Part shown: positions 37,672 through 48,603 of the stretch, piece by piece | Position numbering within the stretch: the stretch's first letter is position 1 | How the letters are laid out: every line of letters begins with the position of its first letter | NCBI RefSeq assembly: GCF_002077135.1 | Contig: NZ_LDOS01000002.1 | Span: 1,347,865 to 1,411,864 of the forward strand | Reading direction: 5' to 3' | DNA from: Metallibacterium scheffleri | Lineage (GTDB): Bacteria > Pseudomonadota > Gammaproteobacteria > Xanthomonadales > Rhodanobacteraceae | Length of the DNA stretch: 64,000 nt | The notes under the pieces: generated by a model | Database searches by the model: none | Told to the model about the DNA's origin: nothing | What the model saw: the letters and a program-made list of their open reading frames with translations, nothing else | Made by a program: the position numbers and the translations under genes

Positions 37672-39726
37672 TCAGTGCAGGTACTGCGTCATCCAGTCCA
37701 CCCAGCGCCGGTACACGTCGGTGGCCTGCACGATGTCCTCGGGGAAATGGGTGTCCACCGGGTAGGCGTAGAAGCGCACGCTGACGCCGTTGTCGCGCAG
37801 CGCGTGATACCACTCGTAGCTGTTGACCAGCGGCACGTTGCCATCGCCGACATCGCCCATGATCAGGGTCGGCGCCTTGACGTTCTGCGCATATGCGATC
37901 GGCGATTGCGCGCGCCAGATGTCGTGGTACTTCGCCACCCAGGGTGAGCCGCCGAAGAAATAGGTATCGCCCGTCTGGTAGTACGAGATGGTGTAGTCCA
38001 TGACCCAGTCGGTGAGCGCGGCGCCAGCCACCGCCGCCTTCCACACGTCGTAGTGGCCGCTGAGCCAGGCGGTCATGTAGCCGCCGTAGCTCCAGCCGCT
38101 GACGCCGATGCGGTTCGTGTCGACGATGCCCAGCTTTTCCACCGCCGCCAGGCCCGCCATCACGTCCCGGCCCGGGCCCGCGCCGGTGTCGCGGAAGATC
38201 GCATGCTGGTAGGCATCGCCCAGGTTGGTGCTGCCGCGGTAGTTGGGCTCGAACACCAGAAAGCCCGCGGCCGACAGCAACTGCGTCAACGGCGAGAACA
38301 CCACCGTGCTGGCACCCTCCGGCCCACCGTGGATCACCAGCACCAGCGGATAGCGCTGGCCCGCCGCGTAGTGCACCGGATACACCAGCACGCCGTCCTC
38401 GTGGAAGCCATCCGGGCCGTTCCAGGCGATGCTTTGCGTACGGCCCAGCAGGCGCTGACCGACGAAGGCGTTGAGGTCGGTCAGGCGCCGCGGCGGCGCG
38501 CCGGCGTGGCGCAGCACGTACAGCTCGTCGGGATGCGTGGACGTGCTGCCGATGAAGGCGATGGCGCCGTCACGCGCCACGCTGGGCTGGTCCTCGACGT
38601 TGACTTCGCCCAGGTCCAGCACGCGCGCCTGGCCGTGCAGCGGCTGCAGCCACAGCACCGAGCGCGTGCCCAGCTCGCCGCTCAACAGCAGGCTGCGGCC
38701 ATCCGGCATCCAGGCGTAGGTGTCGATGTTGCGCGCGAGGTCCGCGCTGACGTCGCGGTCGTGGCCGGCCTCGCCCACGTACACCGCGTTGCCGTTGTTC
38801 TCGTCGCCATTGCGCGGACGCAGATAGGCATAGCGCGCGGAGCTGCCCGGCGCGTACCGCACCGTCATCGCGCCCTGCTGGTCAGACAACGTGTGCGGCC
38901 CACCGCCGCTGGCGTCGACCACATCGACGACGGAATGGAACGATGGCCCCCAGTACGGGCCGGGATAGCGGATGAAGGCGATCTGCTTGCCGTCCGCGCT
39001 CCACGCCGGATACGGCGTGCCTTGCCGGTCGGTCTGCAGGCTGTAGCGGCCTTCGGTCAGGCGCGTGGCCGTGCCGCCGCTGCTGGCCACCACCCACAGG
39101 TGCGATGGCGCCAGGGCATTGCGCAATTCAAAGTTGCCGTCGGTCACCTCGAAGGCGCCGTCATGTTGCGCCAGCGCCTTGGCGTTGGCAGGGGCGTCCG
39201 CGGTGATGTAAGCGATGCGCGCGTCGTGCGGGCTCCAGGCAAATCCCTCCACGCCGCGCGGCGCCTGCGTGATCTGTTGCGGGTCACCACCCTCCATGGA
39301 CATCACGAAGATCTGCGGCATCGGCTTGGCGTCCTTGCCGGCCGCCGGCGCATCCGCTGCTGTGCCTGACACCGATGACGCGGCCGGCGCCGGCGCTTCG
39401 GCGAGGAAGGCCAGCCGCGTGCCAGCGTGCGACCACTGCAGCGCCGCGATGCCCTTGCGCTGCCAGGTCAGCACCCGCGTCTTGCCGCTGGCCACGTCGA
39501 CCAGCTCGATGCGCGGCTCGTTTTTGTCGGTCTTCCAGTCGGCGCGCGTGACGATCAGCGCGATGTGCCTGCCATCCGGCGCGATCCGCGGCTGGCTCAG
39601 GCGCACCAGGTCACGCACGTCGGCAAGCTGGAAGGCCAGCCTGGTCGCCGTCCCGGTCGCGTGCGCGGGCACGCCTGCAGCCAACGCCAGACCAAGCAAC
39701 GACCATGCACTGCGCCAGGATTTCAT
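37672..39726 (-). CDS. Secreted prolyl-oligopeptidase-family (S9) peptidase
   Basis: 684 residues with an N-terminal signal peptide (SLLGLALAAGVPAHA). Residues 30-420 are a WD40-like beta-propeller with repeated WS.DG and D.R.I motifs. The C-terminal alpha/beta-hydrolase domain has LVLVIHGGPEG, the nucleophile GVSGWSYGGYM, the Asp in MGDVGDGNVPL and the His in DTHFPED. These enzymes cleave di- or tripeptides or short peptides in the periplasm or outside. The 257 bp between it and the upstream glycosyltransferase hold no gene I can support. Confidence 0.9.
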   Translation of the reverse strand: MKSWRSAWSLLGLALAAGVPAHATGTATRLAFQLADVRDLVRLSQPRIAPDGRHIALIVTRADWKTDKNEPRIELVDVASGKTRVLTWQRKGIAALQWSHAGTRLAFLAEAPAPAASSVSGTAADAPAAGKDAKPMPQIFVMSMEGGDPQQITQAPRGVEGFAWSPHDARIAYITADAPANAKALAQHDGAFEVTDGNFELRNALAPSHLWVVASSGGTATRLTEGRYSLQTDRQGTPYPAWSADGKQIAFIRYPGPYWGPSFHSVVDVVDASGGGPHTLSDQQGAMTVRYAPGSSARYAYLRPRNGDENNGNAVYVGEAGHDRDVSADLARNIDTYAWMPDGRSLLLSGELGTRSVLWLQPLHGQARVLDLGEVNVEDQPSVARDGAIAFIGSTSTHPDELYVLRHAGAPPRRLTDLNAFVGQRLLGRTQSIAWNGPDGFHEDGVLVYPVHYAAGQRYPLVLVIHGGPEGASTVVFSPLTQLLSAAGFLVFEPNYRGSTNLGDAYQHAIFRDTGAGPGRDVMAGLAAVEKLGIVDTNRIGVSGWSYGGYMTAWLSGHYDVWKAAVAGAALTDWVMDYTISYYQTGDTYFFGGSPWVAKYHDIWRAQSPIAYAQNVKAPTLIMGDVGDGNVPLVNSYEWYHALRDNGVSVRFYAYPVDTHFPEDIVQATDVYRRWVDWMTQYLH

Positions 39727-39859
39727 GTGCGGATCCCCCTTGCAAAGGCCGCAGTGTAGGTCGTCTCCGCTGCGCCGGGCACCTGCGGCCACGCACCCGC
39801 GTTGGCGCAAGCGGTGCCGCCCGTGCGCACCCGGTCCGCGGCGGTGGCGCCGCGGACCG

Positions 39860-39986
39860 CTCAGAGGCTGTGAAAAATTCGAGCGCCGTGGCGAGAGCGT
39901 CGCCAGGCGTTCGGGACAAGGTGCGCCGCCGGCACGGGCGTCTGGCGGCGGTCGCAGCAGGCGGGCGTTTTTTCACAGCCGCTCAG
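39860..39986. repeat. CTGAG-ended repeat, copy D
   Basis: The ends are inverted: CAGAGGCTGTGAAAAATTCG on the left, and the complement of the right end reads CTGAGCGGCTGTGAAAAAAC. The core ggcggcggtcgcagcagg is shared with the element at 10729-10836. The TGA stop of the ABC transporter (39983-39985, minus strand) lies in the right CTGAG box. Confidence 0.65.
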
Positions 39987-41800
39987 GCCATGTGCAAATC
40001 CGCGCCATGCGCAGCCGCTTCCGACTGCGCCGCCCACATCTCGGCATAGACGCCGCCGTGCGCCAGCAGCATCGCATGCGTGCCGCGCTCGACGATGACG
40101 CCCTCGCGCAACACCAGGATCTCGTCGGCATCGGTGACCGTGGACAGCCGGTGCGCGATCACCAGCGTGGTGCGATCGCGCGCCGCCAGACGCAAGGCGA
40201 TGCCGATCTCCTGCTCGGTGGCGCTGTCCAGTGCGCTGGTCGCCTCGTCGAGGATCAGCAGGCGCGGATTCTTGAGGATGGTGCGCGCGATGGCCACGCG
40301 CTGCTTTTCGCCGCCGGAGAGCTTGAGCCCGCGCTCGCCCACGCGCGTGGCATAGCCCTCGGGCAGGCGCACGACGAAGTCGTGGATCTGCGCCAGCCGC
40401 GCCGCCTGTTCGATCTCGGCGTCGCTGGCGCCGGGGCGGCCGTAGCCGATGTTGTAGCGAATGCTGTCGTTGAACAGCACGGTGTCCTGCGGCACCACGC
40501 CGATCGCCGCGCGCAAGGATGCCTGGGTCAGCTCGCGCACGTCGCTGCCATCCACGCGCACCGCGCCGGAGGTCACATCGTAGAAACGGAACAGCAGCCG
40601 CGAGATCGTCGACTTGCCCGACCCGGTCGGCCCGACCAGCGCCACCTTGCGCCCCGGCGCCACGCGGAACGAAACCCCGTGCAGGATCTCGCGCGCGGCG
40701 TCGTAGCCGAAATGCACGTCGGCGAACTCCAGCGCCAGCGGCGCGCCCTGCGCCGCCAGCACGCGCGCGCCGGGGCGGTCCTCGATTTCCTGCGGCCGGC
40801 GCAGCAGCGCGAACATCTGCTCCATGTCCACCAGTGCCTGCTTGAACTCGCGATACACGAAACCGAGAAAATTCAGCGGCTGGTAGAGCTGGATCAGATA
40901 GGTGTTGACCAGCACGAACTGGCCCACGTCCAGCTTGCCGGCCGCCACGCCGCGGGCGGCCATCAGCATGATCACGCCCAGGCCCACCGCGATGATCGTG
41001 GCCTGGCCCAGGTTGAGCATGTTCAGCGTCACTTGCGAGCGCACCGCGGCGTGCTCGTAAGCGGCCAGCGAGCCATCGAAGCGCCGGCTTTCGTGCGCCT
41101 CGTTGCCGAAATACTTGACCGTCTCGTAGTTGAGCAGGCTGTCGATGGCATGCGTCTGCGCGGTATTGTCGGTCTCGTTCATGCGCCGCCGGAACTTGAG
41201 CCGCCAGGCGGTGAAGGCGAAGGTGAAGGCCATGTAGCCGGCCACCGCCAGCAGCGTGACCAGCGCATAGCGCCAGTTGAACAGGTGCCAGAGGATGCCG
41301 ACCGTCAGCAGCAATTGCAGCAGCGTCGGCAGCACGTTGAAGGTGGCCAGGCGCAATACGGTCTGGATGCCGGTGGTGCCGCGCAGTATCAGGCGCGACA
41401 GGCTGCCGGTCTGCCGGTCCAGATGAAAACGCAGCGACAGCGCGTGCAGGTGCTCGAACGTCTCGCGCCCGACCACGCGCGCGGCGCGCTGCTGGGTGGC
41501 GGCGAACAGCGCATCGCGCAGCGCCTCGAACAACGCCGAGAGAATGCGCAACCCGGCATAGGCGATGATCAGCGCCACCGGCACCAGCAACACCGCGTTG
41601 CGCGCGGACAGCACATTGACCGCGCGCGCGTAGTAGATCGGCACGATGACGGTCGCCACCTTGGCCGCGACCAGGCACACGGCGGCGAACACGAACTGGG
41701 CGCGCAGCCGGGGTTCGCCCTTGGGCCAGAGATAGGGCAGCAGGGCCTTCGCCAGCGCCCAGGAGTGATCCGATTTCGCCAGTTTGACCGAATGCGCCAC
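39983..41800 (-). CDS. Atm1/HMT1-type ABC exporter
   Basis: 605 residues, a half-transporter with a GTG start 2 bp after the cysNC stop. Five or six membrane helices precede residue 310, with [11 protein letters not shown] and the [15 protein letters not shown] coupling helix typical of the Atm1 group. The nucleotide-binding domain has [33 protein letters not shown] and the switch His in IAHRLST. Atm1 relatives export glutathione-linked sulfur or metal compounds. Its place behind sulfate activation genes fits a sulfur role, but this is inference. Confidence 0.88.
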   Translation of the reverse strand: MAHSVKLAKSDHSWALAKALLPYLWPKGEPRLRAQFVFAAVCLVAAKVATVIVPIYYARAVNVLSARNAVLLVPVALIIAYAGLRILSALFEALRDALFAATQQRAARVVGRETFEHLHALSLRFHLDRQTGSLSRLILRGTTGIQTVLRLATFNVLPTLLQLLLTVGILWHLFNWRYALVTLLAVAGYMAFTFAFTAWRLKFRRRMNETDNTAQTHAIDSLLNYETVKYFGNEAHESRRFDGSLAAYEHAAVRSQVTLNMLNLGQATIIAVGLGVIMLMAARGVAAGKLDVGQFVLVNTYLIQLYQPLNFLGFVYREFKQALVDMEQMFALLRRPQEIEDRPGARVLAAQGAPLALEFADVHFGYDAAREILHGVSFRVAPGRKVALVGPTGSGKSTISRLLFRFYDVTSGAVRVDGSDVRELTQASLRAAIGVVPQDTVLFNDSIRYNIGYGRPGASDAEIEQAARLAQIHDFVVRLPEGYATRVGERGLKLSGGEKQRVAIARTILKNPRLLILDEATSALDSATEQEIGIALRLAARDRTTLVIAHRLSTVTDADEILVLREGVIVERGTHAMLLAHGGVYAEMWAAQSEAAAHGADLHMA

Positions 41801-41802
41801 GT

Positions 41803-43653
41803 CTAGTCGGCCAGCGCGCGGCGCACGACCTGCTCGACCATGACATCCAGCACGCCCTCGGCGCTGAGCAGGTGCAGCTCGGGGGCTTCCGGTGGCTCGT
41901 ACGGCGAATCGACACCGGTGAAATTGCGCAGCTCGCCGGCGCGCGCCTTGGCATACAGGCCTTTCACGTCGCGCGCCTCGCACACCGCCAGCGGCGCATC
42001 GACGAAGACCTCGACGAACTCGTCCGCGCCGAAACGTTCGCGCGCCATGCGCCGCTCGGCGCGGAACGGCGAGATGAAGGCGACCAGCACGATCAGCCCG
42101 GCATCGACCATCAGCCGCGCCACCTCGGCCACGCGGCGGATGTTTTCGACGCGATCCTCGGCGGTGAAGCCCAGATCGCGGTTGAGCCCGTGGCGCACGT
42201 TGTCGCCGTCCAGCAGATAGGTGCGATGGCCGAGTGCGAACAGGCGTTTTTCCACGGCATTGGCCAGCGTCGACTTGCCGGAGCCGGACAGACCGGTGAA
42301 CCACAGGCAGCGTGGTCGCTGGCCGTTTTGCGCGGCGCGCGCGGCGCGGTCCACATCCACGTGCTGCCAGTGGATGTTGCCGGCGCGGCGCAGGGCGAAA
42401 TCGATCATGCCGGCACCGACGCTGGCGTTGCTGATGCGGTCGATGAGCACGAAACCGCCCAGCGTACGATTGCGCGCATACGGCGCGAACGCCAGCGCGT
42501 GATCCAGACTGAGCTGGCAGTAGCCGACCTCGTTGAGCCGCAGGGTGCGCGCCGGCACGGCCTCCTGCGTGTCGACATCGATCTTGTGGCGGATCTCGGT
42601 GACCTGCGCCAGCGCGCTGGCGCTGCCCAGGCGCAACGCGTAGGGACGCCCGGGCAGCAGCGGCGCCTCGCCCATCCACAGCAGGTGGCAGGCGAACTGG
42701 TCGGCGATCTCCGGCGGTGCCGCGGCGGCGGCGATCACGTCGCCGCGTGCGATGTCGAAGTCCTCGGCCAGGGTCACGGTGACGGCGGCGCCGGCTTCGG
42801 CCTGCGCCACGTCGCGCCCGGCGTCGAGCACGCGCGCCACCGTGGCGCGCAGTCCCGCCGGCCACACGCCGACGGCATCGCCCACACCGATGCGCCCCGC
42901 GGCCAGGGTGCCGCAATAGCCGCGGAACTCCGCGTGCGGGCGGTTGACCCACTGCACCGGCAGGCACAGCGGCGCGGCGGCAGCGGTGGCCTCGACCTGC
43001 GGCTGCGCCGCGTGCAGCGCTGCGAGCAGGCTGGGACCGTGGTACCACGGCATGCGCGCGCTGCCCTGCACGAGGTTGTCGCCGTGCACCGCCGCCAGCG
43101 GAATCGCCGTGACCCGGGTGATGCCGAGGCGCACGGCCAGCGTGGCGTATTCGCGCGCGATCGCCTCGAAGCGTGCTGCGGCGTAGTCCACGCGGTCCAT
43201 CTTGTTGACCGCCAGGATCACCTGGCGGATGCCCAGCAGCGCGCAGATGTAGCTGTGCCGGCGCGTCTGCCGCAGCAGGCCCTTGCCGGCATCCACCAGC
43301 ACCACGGCCAAATCGGCGGTGGACGCGCCGGTGGCCATGTTGCGTGTGTACTGCTCGTGCCCGGGACAATCCGCCACGATGAACGCGCGCGCCGGCGTGG
43401 CGAAGTAGCGGTAGGCCACGTCGATGGTGATGCCCTGTTCGCGCTCGGCCTCGAGGCCATCGAGCAGCAGCGCGTAATCCAGCGCCGCGCCCTGCGTGCC
43501 GAAACGCCGGCTGTCGCGCGCCAGTTGCTCGAGCACGTCCTCGGGCACCGCGCCGGTGTCGGCCATCAGGCGCCCGATCAGCGTGCTCTTGCCGTCGTCC
43601 ACGCTGCCGCAGGTGATCAGGCGCAGCAGGTCCGGGGATGCATCCGCGGCCAT
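41803..43653 (-). CDS. cysNC: Sulfate adenylyltransferase subunit 1 / adenylylsulfate kinase
   Basis: 616 residues. The N-terminal EF-Tu-like GTPase shows [27 protein letters not shown] and NKMD, with two beta-barrels behind it. From about residue 448 there is an APS kinase domain with [30 protein letters not shown] and [10 protein letters not shown]. With CysD it makes APS, then PAPS, from sulfate. The fused form is that of NodQ and RaxQ. It shares one base with the cysD stop (TGATG). Confidence 0.96.
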   Translation of the reverse strand: MAADASPDLLRLITCGSVDDGKSTLIGRLMADTGAVPEDVLEQLARDSRRFGTQGAALDYALLLDGLEAEREQGITIDVAYRYFATPARAFIVADCPGHEQYTRNMATGASTADLAVVLVDAGKGLLRQTRRHSYICALLGIRQVILAVNKMDRVDYAAARFEAIAREYATLAVRLGITRVTAIPLAAVHGDNLVQGSARMPWYHGPSLLAALHAAQPQVEATAAAAPLCLPVQWVNRPHAEFRGYCGTLAAGRIGVGDAVGVWPAGLRATVARVLDAGRDVAQAEAGAAVTVTLAEDFDIARGDVIAAAAAPPEIADQFACHLLWMGEAPLLPGRPYALRLGSASALAQVTEIRHKIDVDTQEAVPARTLRLNEVGYCQLSLDHALAFAPYARNRTLGGFVLIDRISNASVGAGMIDFALRRAGNIHWQHVDVDRAARAAQNGQRPRCLWFTGLSGSGKSTLANAVEKRLFALGHRTYLLDGDNVRHGLNRDLGFTAEDRVENIRRVAEVARLMVDAGLIVLVAFISPFRAERRMARERFGADEFVEVFVDAPLAVCEARDVKGLYAKARAGELRNFTGVDSPYEPPEAPELHLLSAEGVLDVMVEQVVRRALAD

Positions 43654-44546
43654 CAGAAATGCCCCTCGCGTTTCTTCTGCTCCAGCGAGGTGCCGGCGGT
43701 CGCATCCAGCACGCGCCCGGCGCGCTCGGAGCGGCGGCTGTGCAGCATCTCGGCGATGATCGCATCGAGCGTGTCGGCCGCGGATTCGCTGGCGACCGTC
43801 AGCGGATAGCAGCCCAGCGAGCGAAAACGCACGCGCTTGCGCATGGGCTGCTCGCCCGGCGCCAGCGGCAGGCGCGCGTCGTCGACCATGATCAGCGCGC
43901 CGTCGCGCTCGACCACCGGGCGCAGCGCGGCGAAGTACAGCGGCACCACCTCGATGCCCTCGCGGCGGATGTAGCGCCACACGTCCAGCTCGGTCCAGTT
44001 GGACAGCGGAAACACGCGCAGGCTCTCGCCGGGCGCGATGCGCGTGTTGTACAGGTTCCACAATTCCGGGCGCTGCTGGCGCGGATCCCAGCGCTGCTGC
44101 GCGTTGCGCAGCGAGAAGATGCGCTCCTTGGCGCGCGATTTCTCCTCGTCGCGGCGCGCGCCGCCGATCGCGGCGTCGAAGCCGTGCTGCTCCAGCGCCT
44201 GCTTCAGCGCCTGCACCTTCATCACGTCCACGTGCACGCTGGCGCCGTGGCTGATCGGGCCGATGCCCTGGCGCACGCCGTCTTCGTTGGTGTGCACGAG
44301 CATGCGCACATCCGGCGCGGCGGCGACACGGTCGCGAAACGCGATCATCTCGCGGAATTTCCAGCCGGTATCCACATGCAGCAGCGGCATGGGCAGCGGC
44401 GCCGGCGCGAAGGCCTTGCGCGCCAGGTGCAGCAACACCGAGGAATCCTTGCCGATCGAATACATCAGCACCGGCTGGCGCGAACACGCCACGGTCTCGC
44501 GCAGGATGTGGATGGACTCGGCTTCGAGCCGATCGAGCAGATCCAT
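43653..44546 (-). CDS. cysD: Sulfate adenylyltransferase subunit 2
   Basis: 297 residues. It belongs to the PAPS-reductase-like ATP pyrophosphatase family, with [46 protein letters not shown] and the [13 protein letters not shown] block. It forms the ATP sulfurylase complex with CysNC. RaxP of Xanthomonas is a close relative used for peptide sulfation. It overlaps manC upstream and cysNC downstream by one base each. Confidence 0.97.
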   Translation of the reverse strand: MDLLDRLEAESIHILRETVACSRQPVLMYSIGKDSSVLLHLARKAFAPAPLPMPLLHVDTGWKFREMIAFRDRVAAAPDVRMLVHTNEDGVRQGIGPISHGASVHVDVMKVQALKQALEQHGFDAAIGGARRDEEKSRAKERIFSLRNAQQRWDPRQQRPELWNLYNTRIAPGESLRVFPLSNWTELDVWRYIRREGIEVVPLYFAALRPVVERDGALIMVDDARLPLAPGEQPMRKRVRFRSLGCYPLTVASESAADTLDAIIAEMLHSRRSERAGRVLDATAGTSLEQKKREGHF

Positions 44547-45955
44547 CAGCCGGAGCGCCCGTACTTGTCTTCGAAACGCACGATGTCGTCCTCGCCCAGA
44601 TAACCGCCGGACTGCACCTCGATCAATTCCAGCGGCAGCTTGCCGGGGTTTTCCAGACGGTGCACGGTGCCCAGCGGAATGAACGTGCTCTGATTCTCGC
44701 CGAGCAGGAACACCTCCTCGCCGCGCGTCACGCGCGCGGTGCCGCTGACCACGATCCAGTGCTCGGCGCGGTGGTGGTGCATCTGCAGCGACAGCGTGGC
44801 GCCGGGCTTGACGGTGATGCGCTTGACCTGGAAGCGCGCCTCGGCGTCGATCGAGTCATACGCACCCCACGGGCGGTACACCTTGCGGTGCCAGGTGGCC
44901 TCGCTGCGCGCATCCTGCTTGAGCCGCTGCGCCAGCGCCTTGACCTCCTGCACGCGCTCCTTGCGCGCCACCAGCACGGCGTCGTCGGTATCCACCACCA
45001 CCACGTCATCCAGCCCGACCAGCGCGATCAGGCGTTTGTCGCTCCACGCATAGGTGTCGCGGCAGTCCAGCGCCAGCACGTCGCCGCGCCGCGCGTTGCC
45101 TTGCGCGTCGCGCTCGGCAACCTGCCACAACGCCGACCACGAACCGACGTCGCTCCAGCCGATGTCCACCGGCAGCACCGCGGCATCGGCGGTTTTTTCC
45201 ATCACCGCGTAGTCGATCGAATCGGCCGGGCAGGCCTGGAACGCGGCCGCGTCCAGACGCAGGAAATCGCTGTCGCGCCGGCCCGCATCCAGCGCCGCGC
45301 GACAGGCGGCGAGCATGGCCGGCTGCTGGCGCGCCAGTTCGTCCAGATAGCGCTGCGCGCCGAACAGGAACATGCCGCTGTTCCAGTAATGATCACCCGC
45401 TGCCAGATACTCGGCGGCACGCGCGGCGTCGGGTTTCTCGACGAAACGCGCCACCGCGCGCACACCCTCGCCCGGCGCCGCCTTGATGTAGCCGTAGCCG
45501 GTTTCCGGCGTTTGCGGCAGCACGCCGAAGGTCACCAGCTTGCCGGCCTGCGCGGCGGGCACGGCGCTGCGCACCGCGGCGCGGAAGCCGGCCGCGTCGG
45601 CAACGACGTGATCGGTGGGCAGCACCAGCAGCAGGGCATCGCCGCCGTGCTGGCGCAGCGCCTCCAGCGCGGCCACGGCGATCGCCGGCGCGGTGTTGCG
45701 TCCGACCGGCTCGAGCAGCAGCGCGGCCGGCGTGCAGCCGACCTCGCGCAACTGCTCGGCGACCATGAAGCGGTGTTCCTCGTTGGCCACCGCCAGCGCC
45801 GGCGCCACGTCCAGCCCGGCCAGCCGCAGCCAGGTTTCCTGCAGCAGCGAGTGCGCGCCGGTCAGCGCCAGGAACTGCTTGGGATAGGCCTCGCGCGACA
45901 GCGGCCACAGGCGCGTGCCGGAGCCACCGGAAAGCAATACGGGAACCAGTTTCAT
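44546..45955 (-). CDS. manC: Mannose-1-phosphate guanylyltransferase / mannose-6-phosphate isomerase
   Basis: 469 residues. The nucleotidyltransferase domain starts [26 protein letters not shown] and contains ETGYGYIK and FVEKPD. The C-terminal cupin isomerase has [23 protein letters not shown] and [10 protein letters not shown]. It supplies GDP-mannose for surface polysaccharide and, through fcl at 60 kb, possibly GDP-fucose. XanB of Xanthomonas is the relative. It is the first gene of the operon leading to cysD-cysNC and is divergent from the SapC-family gene. Confidence 0.95.
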   Translation of the reverse strand: MKLVPVLLSGGSGTRLWPLSREAYPKQFLALTGAHSLLQETWLRLAGLDVAPALAVANEEHRFMVAEQLREVGCTPAALLLEPVGRNTAPAIAVAALEALRQHGGDALLLVLPTDHVVADAAGFRAAVRSAVPAAQAGKLVTFGVLPQTPETGYGYIKAAPGEGVRAVARFVEKPDAARAAEYLAAGDHYWNSGMFLFGAQRYLDELARQQPAMLAACRAALDAGRRDSDFLRLDAAAFQACPADSIDYAVMEKTADAAVLPVDIGWSDVGSWSALWQVAERDAQGNARRGDVLALDCRDTYAWSDKRLIALVGLDDVVVVDTDDAVLVARKERVQEVKALAQRLKQDARSEATWHRKVYRPWGAYDSIDAEARFQVKRITVKPGATLSLQMHHHRAEHWIVVSGTARVTRGEEVFLLGENQSTFIPLGTVHRLENPGKLPLELIEVQSGGYLGEDDIVRFEDKYGRSG

Positions 45956-46083
45956 GTCAGCCGACCCCGTCGACAAGGGACACATTGCGGCCCGCGAGTG
46001 TACCCGCAAGACTCGCCGCGGCGTCCAGCGCGCGCGCAAATCCGCCTACAATCGCCGCTCACCAAGCCCACCTCGGCCCGCGC

Positions 46084-46824
46084 ATGAAAACCCTGCTGAT
46101 CTATGACCGCCCGGTACCGCTCAACCGCGAGCTGCACCGTCATTGGCGCCTGCGCGCCAACGCGCATTTCACCTACGTCGCCACGCTGAATGCGCTGCCG
46201 CTGGTCGGCTTCGAGTTCGCCCTGGCCGCGCGCGATTACCCGGTCGTGTTCGCCGGCGCGAGCGCCGCGCAGGCGCTGCCGGTGGCGCTGGTCGGATTGC
46301 GCGCCGACGAGAACCTGCACGTCGATGCCGAAGGCCGCTGGAGCGAGTGCTACATCCCCGCCTTCGTGCGCCGTTATCCCTACGCGCTGGCCGCCGACGG
46401 CGAGCGCTTCCAGGTCGTGCTCGACGAGGCTTGGCCGGGTTTCAACACCGAGGAAGGCGATCCGCTGTTCGACAGCGAGGGCAACGAGAGCGAATCGCTC
46501 AAGCGCACGCTGGGATTCCTCGAGGAATACCAGAGCCATATCCGCACCACGCAGGCGTTCGTGGGCGAGCTCAATCGTCTCGGCCTGCTCGAATCCAGGC
46601 AACTGCAGCGCGCCACCAGCGCGGACGAGCCGGCGCCGGTGCTGACCGGGCTGTGGATGATCAACGAGGACAAGCTCAAGGCCCTGCCGGCCGATCAGGC
46701 GCAGGCGCTGCTGAAAAACGGCGCGCTGGGCTGGATCTACGCGCACCTGCTGTCACTGGTCAATCTCGATCGCCTCGGCGCGCGCCTGGCGCAGCGCAGC
46801 GCGAGCGCGGCATCCGCTGCCTGA
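46084..46824 (+). CDS. SapC-family protein
   Basis: 246 residues. The conserved block RPVPLNRELHRHWRLRANAHFTYVATLNALPLVGFEFALAARDYPVVF marks the SapC family, named after a Caulobacter S-layer export gene. A second conserved region is FVRRYPYALA...DSEGNESESLKRTLGFLEEYQSH. No signal peptide or membrane helix is present, so it is cytoplasmic. The biochemical role is unknown. It stands alone, with rlmC 46 bp downstream. Confidence 0.85.
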   Translation: MKTLLIYDRPVPLNRELHRHWRLRANAHFTYVATLNALPLVGFEFALAARDYPVVFAGASAAQALPVALVGLRADENLHVDAEGRWSECYIPAFVRRYPYALAADGERFQVVLDEAWPGFNTEEGDPLFDSEGNESESLKRTLGFLEEYQSHIRTTQAFVGELNRLGLLESRQLQRATSADEPAPVLTGLWMINEDKLKALPADQAQALLKNGALGWIYAHLLSLVNLDRLGARLAQRSASAASAA

Positions 46825-46870
46825 GCGGCGCCGCGCGCCGCACCTGCCCTCGCCACACGCCACGCCCGGC

Positions 46871-48001
46871 ATGCACTGCGCCTACTTCGACACCGCGCGC
46901 TGCCGCTCGTGCACGTGGCTGCCGCTGCCCTATGCGCAACAGCTCGCGGCCAAGCAGCAGGCCGCGCGGCACGCCTTGGGCGATGACCCCGGCGTGCAGT
47001 GGCTGGCGCCAGAGGCCAGTGCCGAGGCGGGCTTCCGCAACCGCGCCAAGATGGTGGTCGGCGGCAGCATCGAGGCGCCGCTGCTGGGCCTGCTGGATGC
47101 CCACGGCGCCGGCGTCGATCTCGAGGATTGCGCGTTGTATCCGGATGCATTGCGCGCCGCCTTCGCGCCGCTGCGGCGGCTGATCAGCGCCGCGCGCATC
47201 GCGCCCTACGACGTGCCCGCGCGCCGCGGCGAGCTGAAATTCGTGCTGGTCACGCTGGCCGAGGATTCGGGCGCGCTGATGATCCGCTTCGTGCTGCGCT
47301 CGCGCGAGGCGCTGGGGCGTCTGCGCCAGCACCTGCCGCAATTGCAGGCCGAATTGCCGCAGGCGCGCGTGCTCAGCGCCAATCTGCAACCCGTGCACCA
47401 GGCGCTGCTGGAAGGCGCCGAGGAAATCCTGCTCGGCGACGCCACCGCGCTGCCGCTGCGCAGCAACGGGCTGACCCTGTGGGTGGGCCCGCAGGCCTTC
47501 GCGCAAACCAACACGCCGCTGGCCGCTGCGCTGTACCGGCAGGCGCGCGCCTGGGTGCAGGAGCTCGATCCGCCGGCACTGCTGGATCTGTACTGCGGCG
47601 CGGGCGGCTTCGCCCTGCACTGCGCCGATGGCCGGCGCGACGTGCTGGGCATCGAGCACAGCGCCGCGGCGGTGGCGCTGGCGCGGCGCGCGGCGCATGA
47701 CAACGCCTTGCCGCGCATCGAGTTCGCGGCGCTGGACGCCGCGCAGGGCGCCGCGGCGCTGACGGCGTTGCCGCCGCTGGTCATCGTCAATCCGCCGCGG
47801 CGCGGACTCGGCGCGGAACTGTGCGCCACGCTGCAGGCCTCGGCCGCGCGCTGGCTGATCTATTCGAGCTGCAACGCCGCCACGCTGGCGCGCGATCTGG
47901 CCGCCCTGCCCGGCTTCCGCGCGCGCCGCGCGCAGGTGCTGGACCTGTTTCCGCACACCGCGCATTACGAGCTGTTGTGCCTGCTCGAGCGCGCGGCATG
48001 A
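46871..48001 (+). CDS. rlmC: 23S rRNA (uracil-C5)-methyltransferase RlmC
   Basis: 376 residues. Fe-S cluster cysteines are C3, C11 and C14 in the N-terminus, with a fourth in LEDCALYP. The SAM-binding motif is LLDLYCGAGGFALHC, VNPPRRGLG is motif IV-like, and the catalytic Cys lies in YSSCNAATLARDL. It probably methylates U747. RlmD or TrmA are alternatives, but the short N-terminus without a TRAM domain favours RlmC. It overlaps the rhombosortase gene in ATGA. Confidence 0.93.
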   Translation: MHCAYFDTARCRSCTWLPLPYAQQLAAKQQAARHALGDDPGVQWLAPEASAEAGFRNRAKMVVGGSIEAPLLGLLDAHGAGVDLEDCALYPDALRAAFAPLRRLISAARIAPYDVPARRGELKFVLVTLAEDSGALMIRFVLRSREALGRLRQHLPQLQAELPQARVLSANLQPVHQALLEGAEEILLGDATALPLRSNGLTLWVGPQAFAQTNTPLAAALYRQARAWVQELDPPALLDLYCGAGGFALHCADGRRDVLGIEHSAAAVALARRAAHDNALPRIEFAALDAAQGAAALTALPPLVIVNPPRRGLGAELCATLQASAARWLIYSSCNAATLARDLAALPGFRARRAQVLDLFPHTAHYELLCLLERAA

Positions 48002-48603
48002 ACGCACGCGCGACGGCCCTGCTGCGCTTCTGCGCGCTGCCGCTGCTGCTGAGCCTGCTGTGCGCGCTGCTGCAGGCGCTGCACGCGACGCCGCTGCTGC
48101 AGTACCAGCGCGGCGCCATCCTGCACGGCCAGTACTGGCGCCTGCTCAGCGGCAATTTCGTGCACCTGGGCTGGGGCCACCTGGCGCACGACCTGGTCGG
48201 GCTGTGGCTGATCTGGGCCTTGTTCGGCCATGCGCTGTCCGCCCGCGGCTGGGTCGCGCTGCTGCTGTGGGACGGCCTGGCCATCGGCCTCGGCCTGCTC
48301 GCGTGCAGCCCGGCGGTGCACTGGTACGTGGGCATCTCGGCGATCCTGTACGGCATGTTCACCGTCGGCTGCCTGGCCAACGTGCGCGCGAGGCCGTGGT
48401 ACGCCGGCCTGCTGCTGGCCGGGATGCTGGCGCTGATCGCGTGGAGCAACCTGCACGGCCCGCTGGCCGCCGAGGACTGGGGCATGGATGGCCCGGTATT
48501 GCCGATCGCGCATCTGTATGGCGCAACCGGGGCCGCACTCTTTATGCTAGCCCGCTGGAGCTGCAACAGCCGGCGCACCGCGCCGCATGCGGGAGCACGA
48601 TGA
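47998..48603 (+). CDS. rrtA: Rhombosortase-like rhomboid protease
   Basis: 201 residues with about six membrane segments. The catalytic Ser115 lies in GISAILYG and the His172 in HLYGATGAA. The N-terminal loop has QYWRLLSGNFVHLGWGHLAHDLVGLW, which matches rhombosortases better than GlpG-type rhomboids. Rhombosortases cleave proteins carrying a GlyGly-CTERM signal in the inner membrane. It overlaps gspC by 4 bp, so production is tied to the type II secretion system; a candidate substrate is at 55810. Confidence 0.82.
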   Translation: MNARATALLRFCALPLLLSLLCALLQALHATPLLQYQRGAILHGQYWRLLSGNFVHLGWGHLAHDLVGLWLIWALFGHALSARGWVALLLWDGLAIGLGLLACSPAVHWYVGISAILYGMFTVGCLANVRARPWYAGLLLAGMLALIAWSNLHGPLAAEDWGMDGPVLPIAHLYGATGAALFMLARWSCNSRRTAPHAGAR

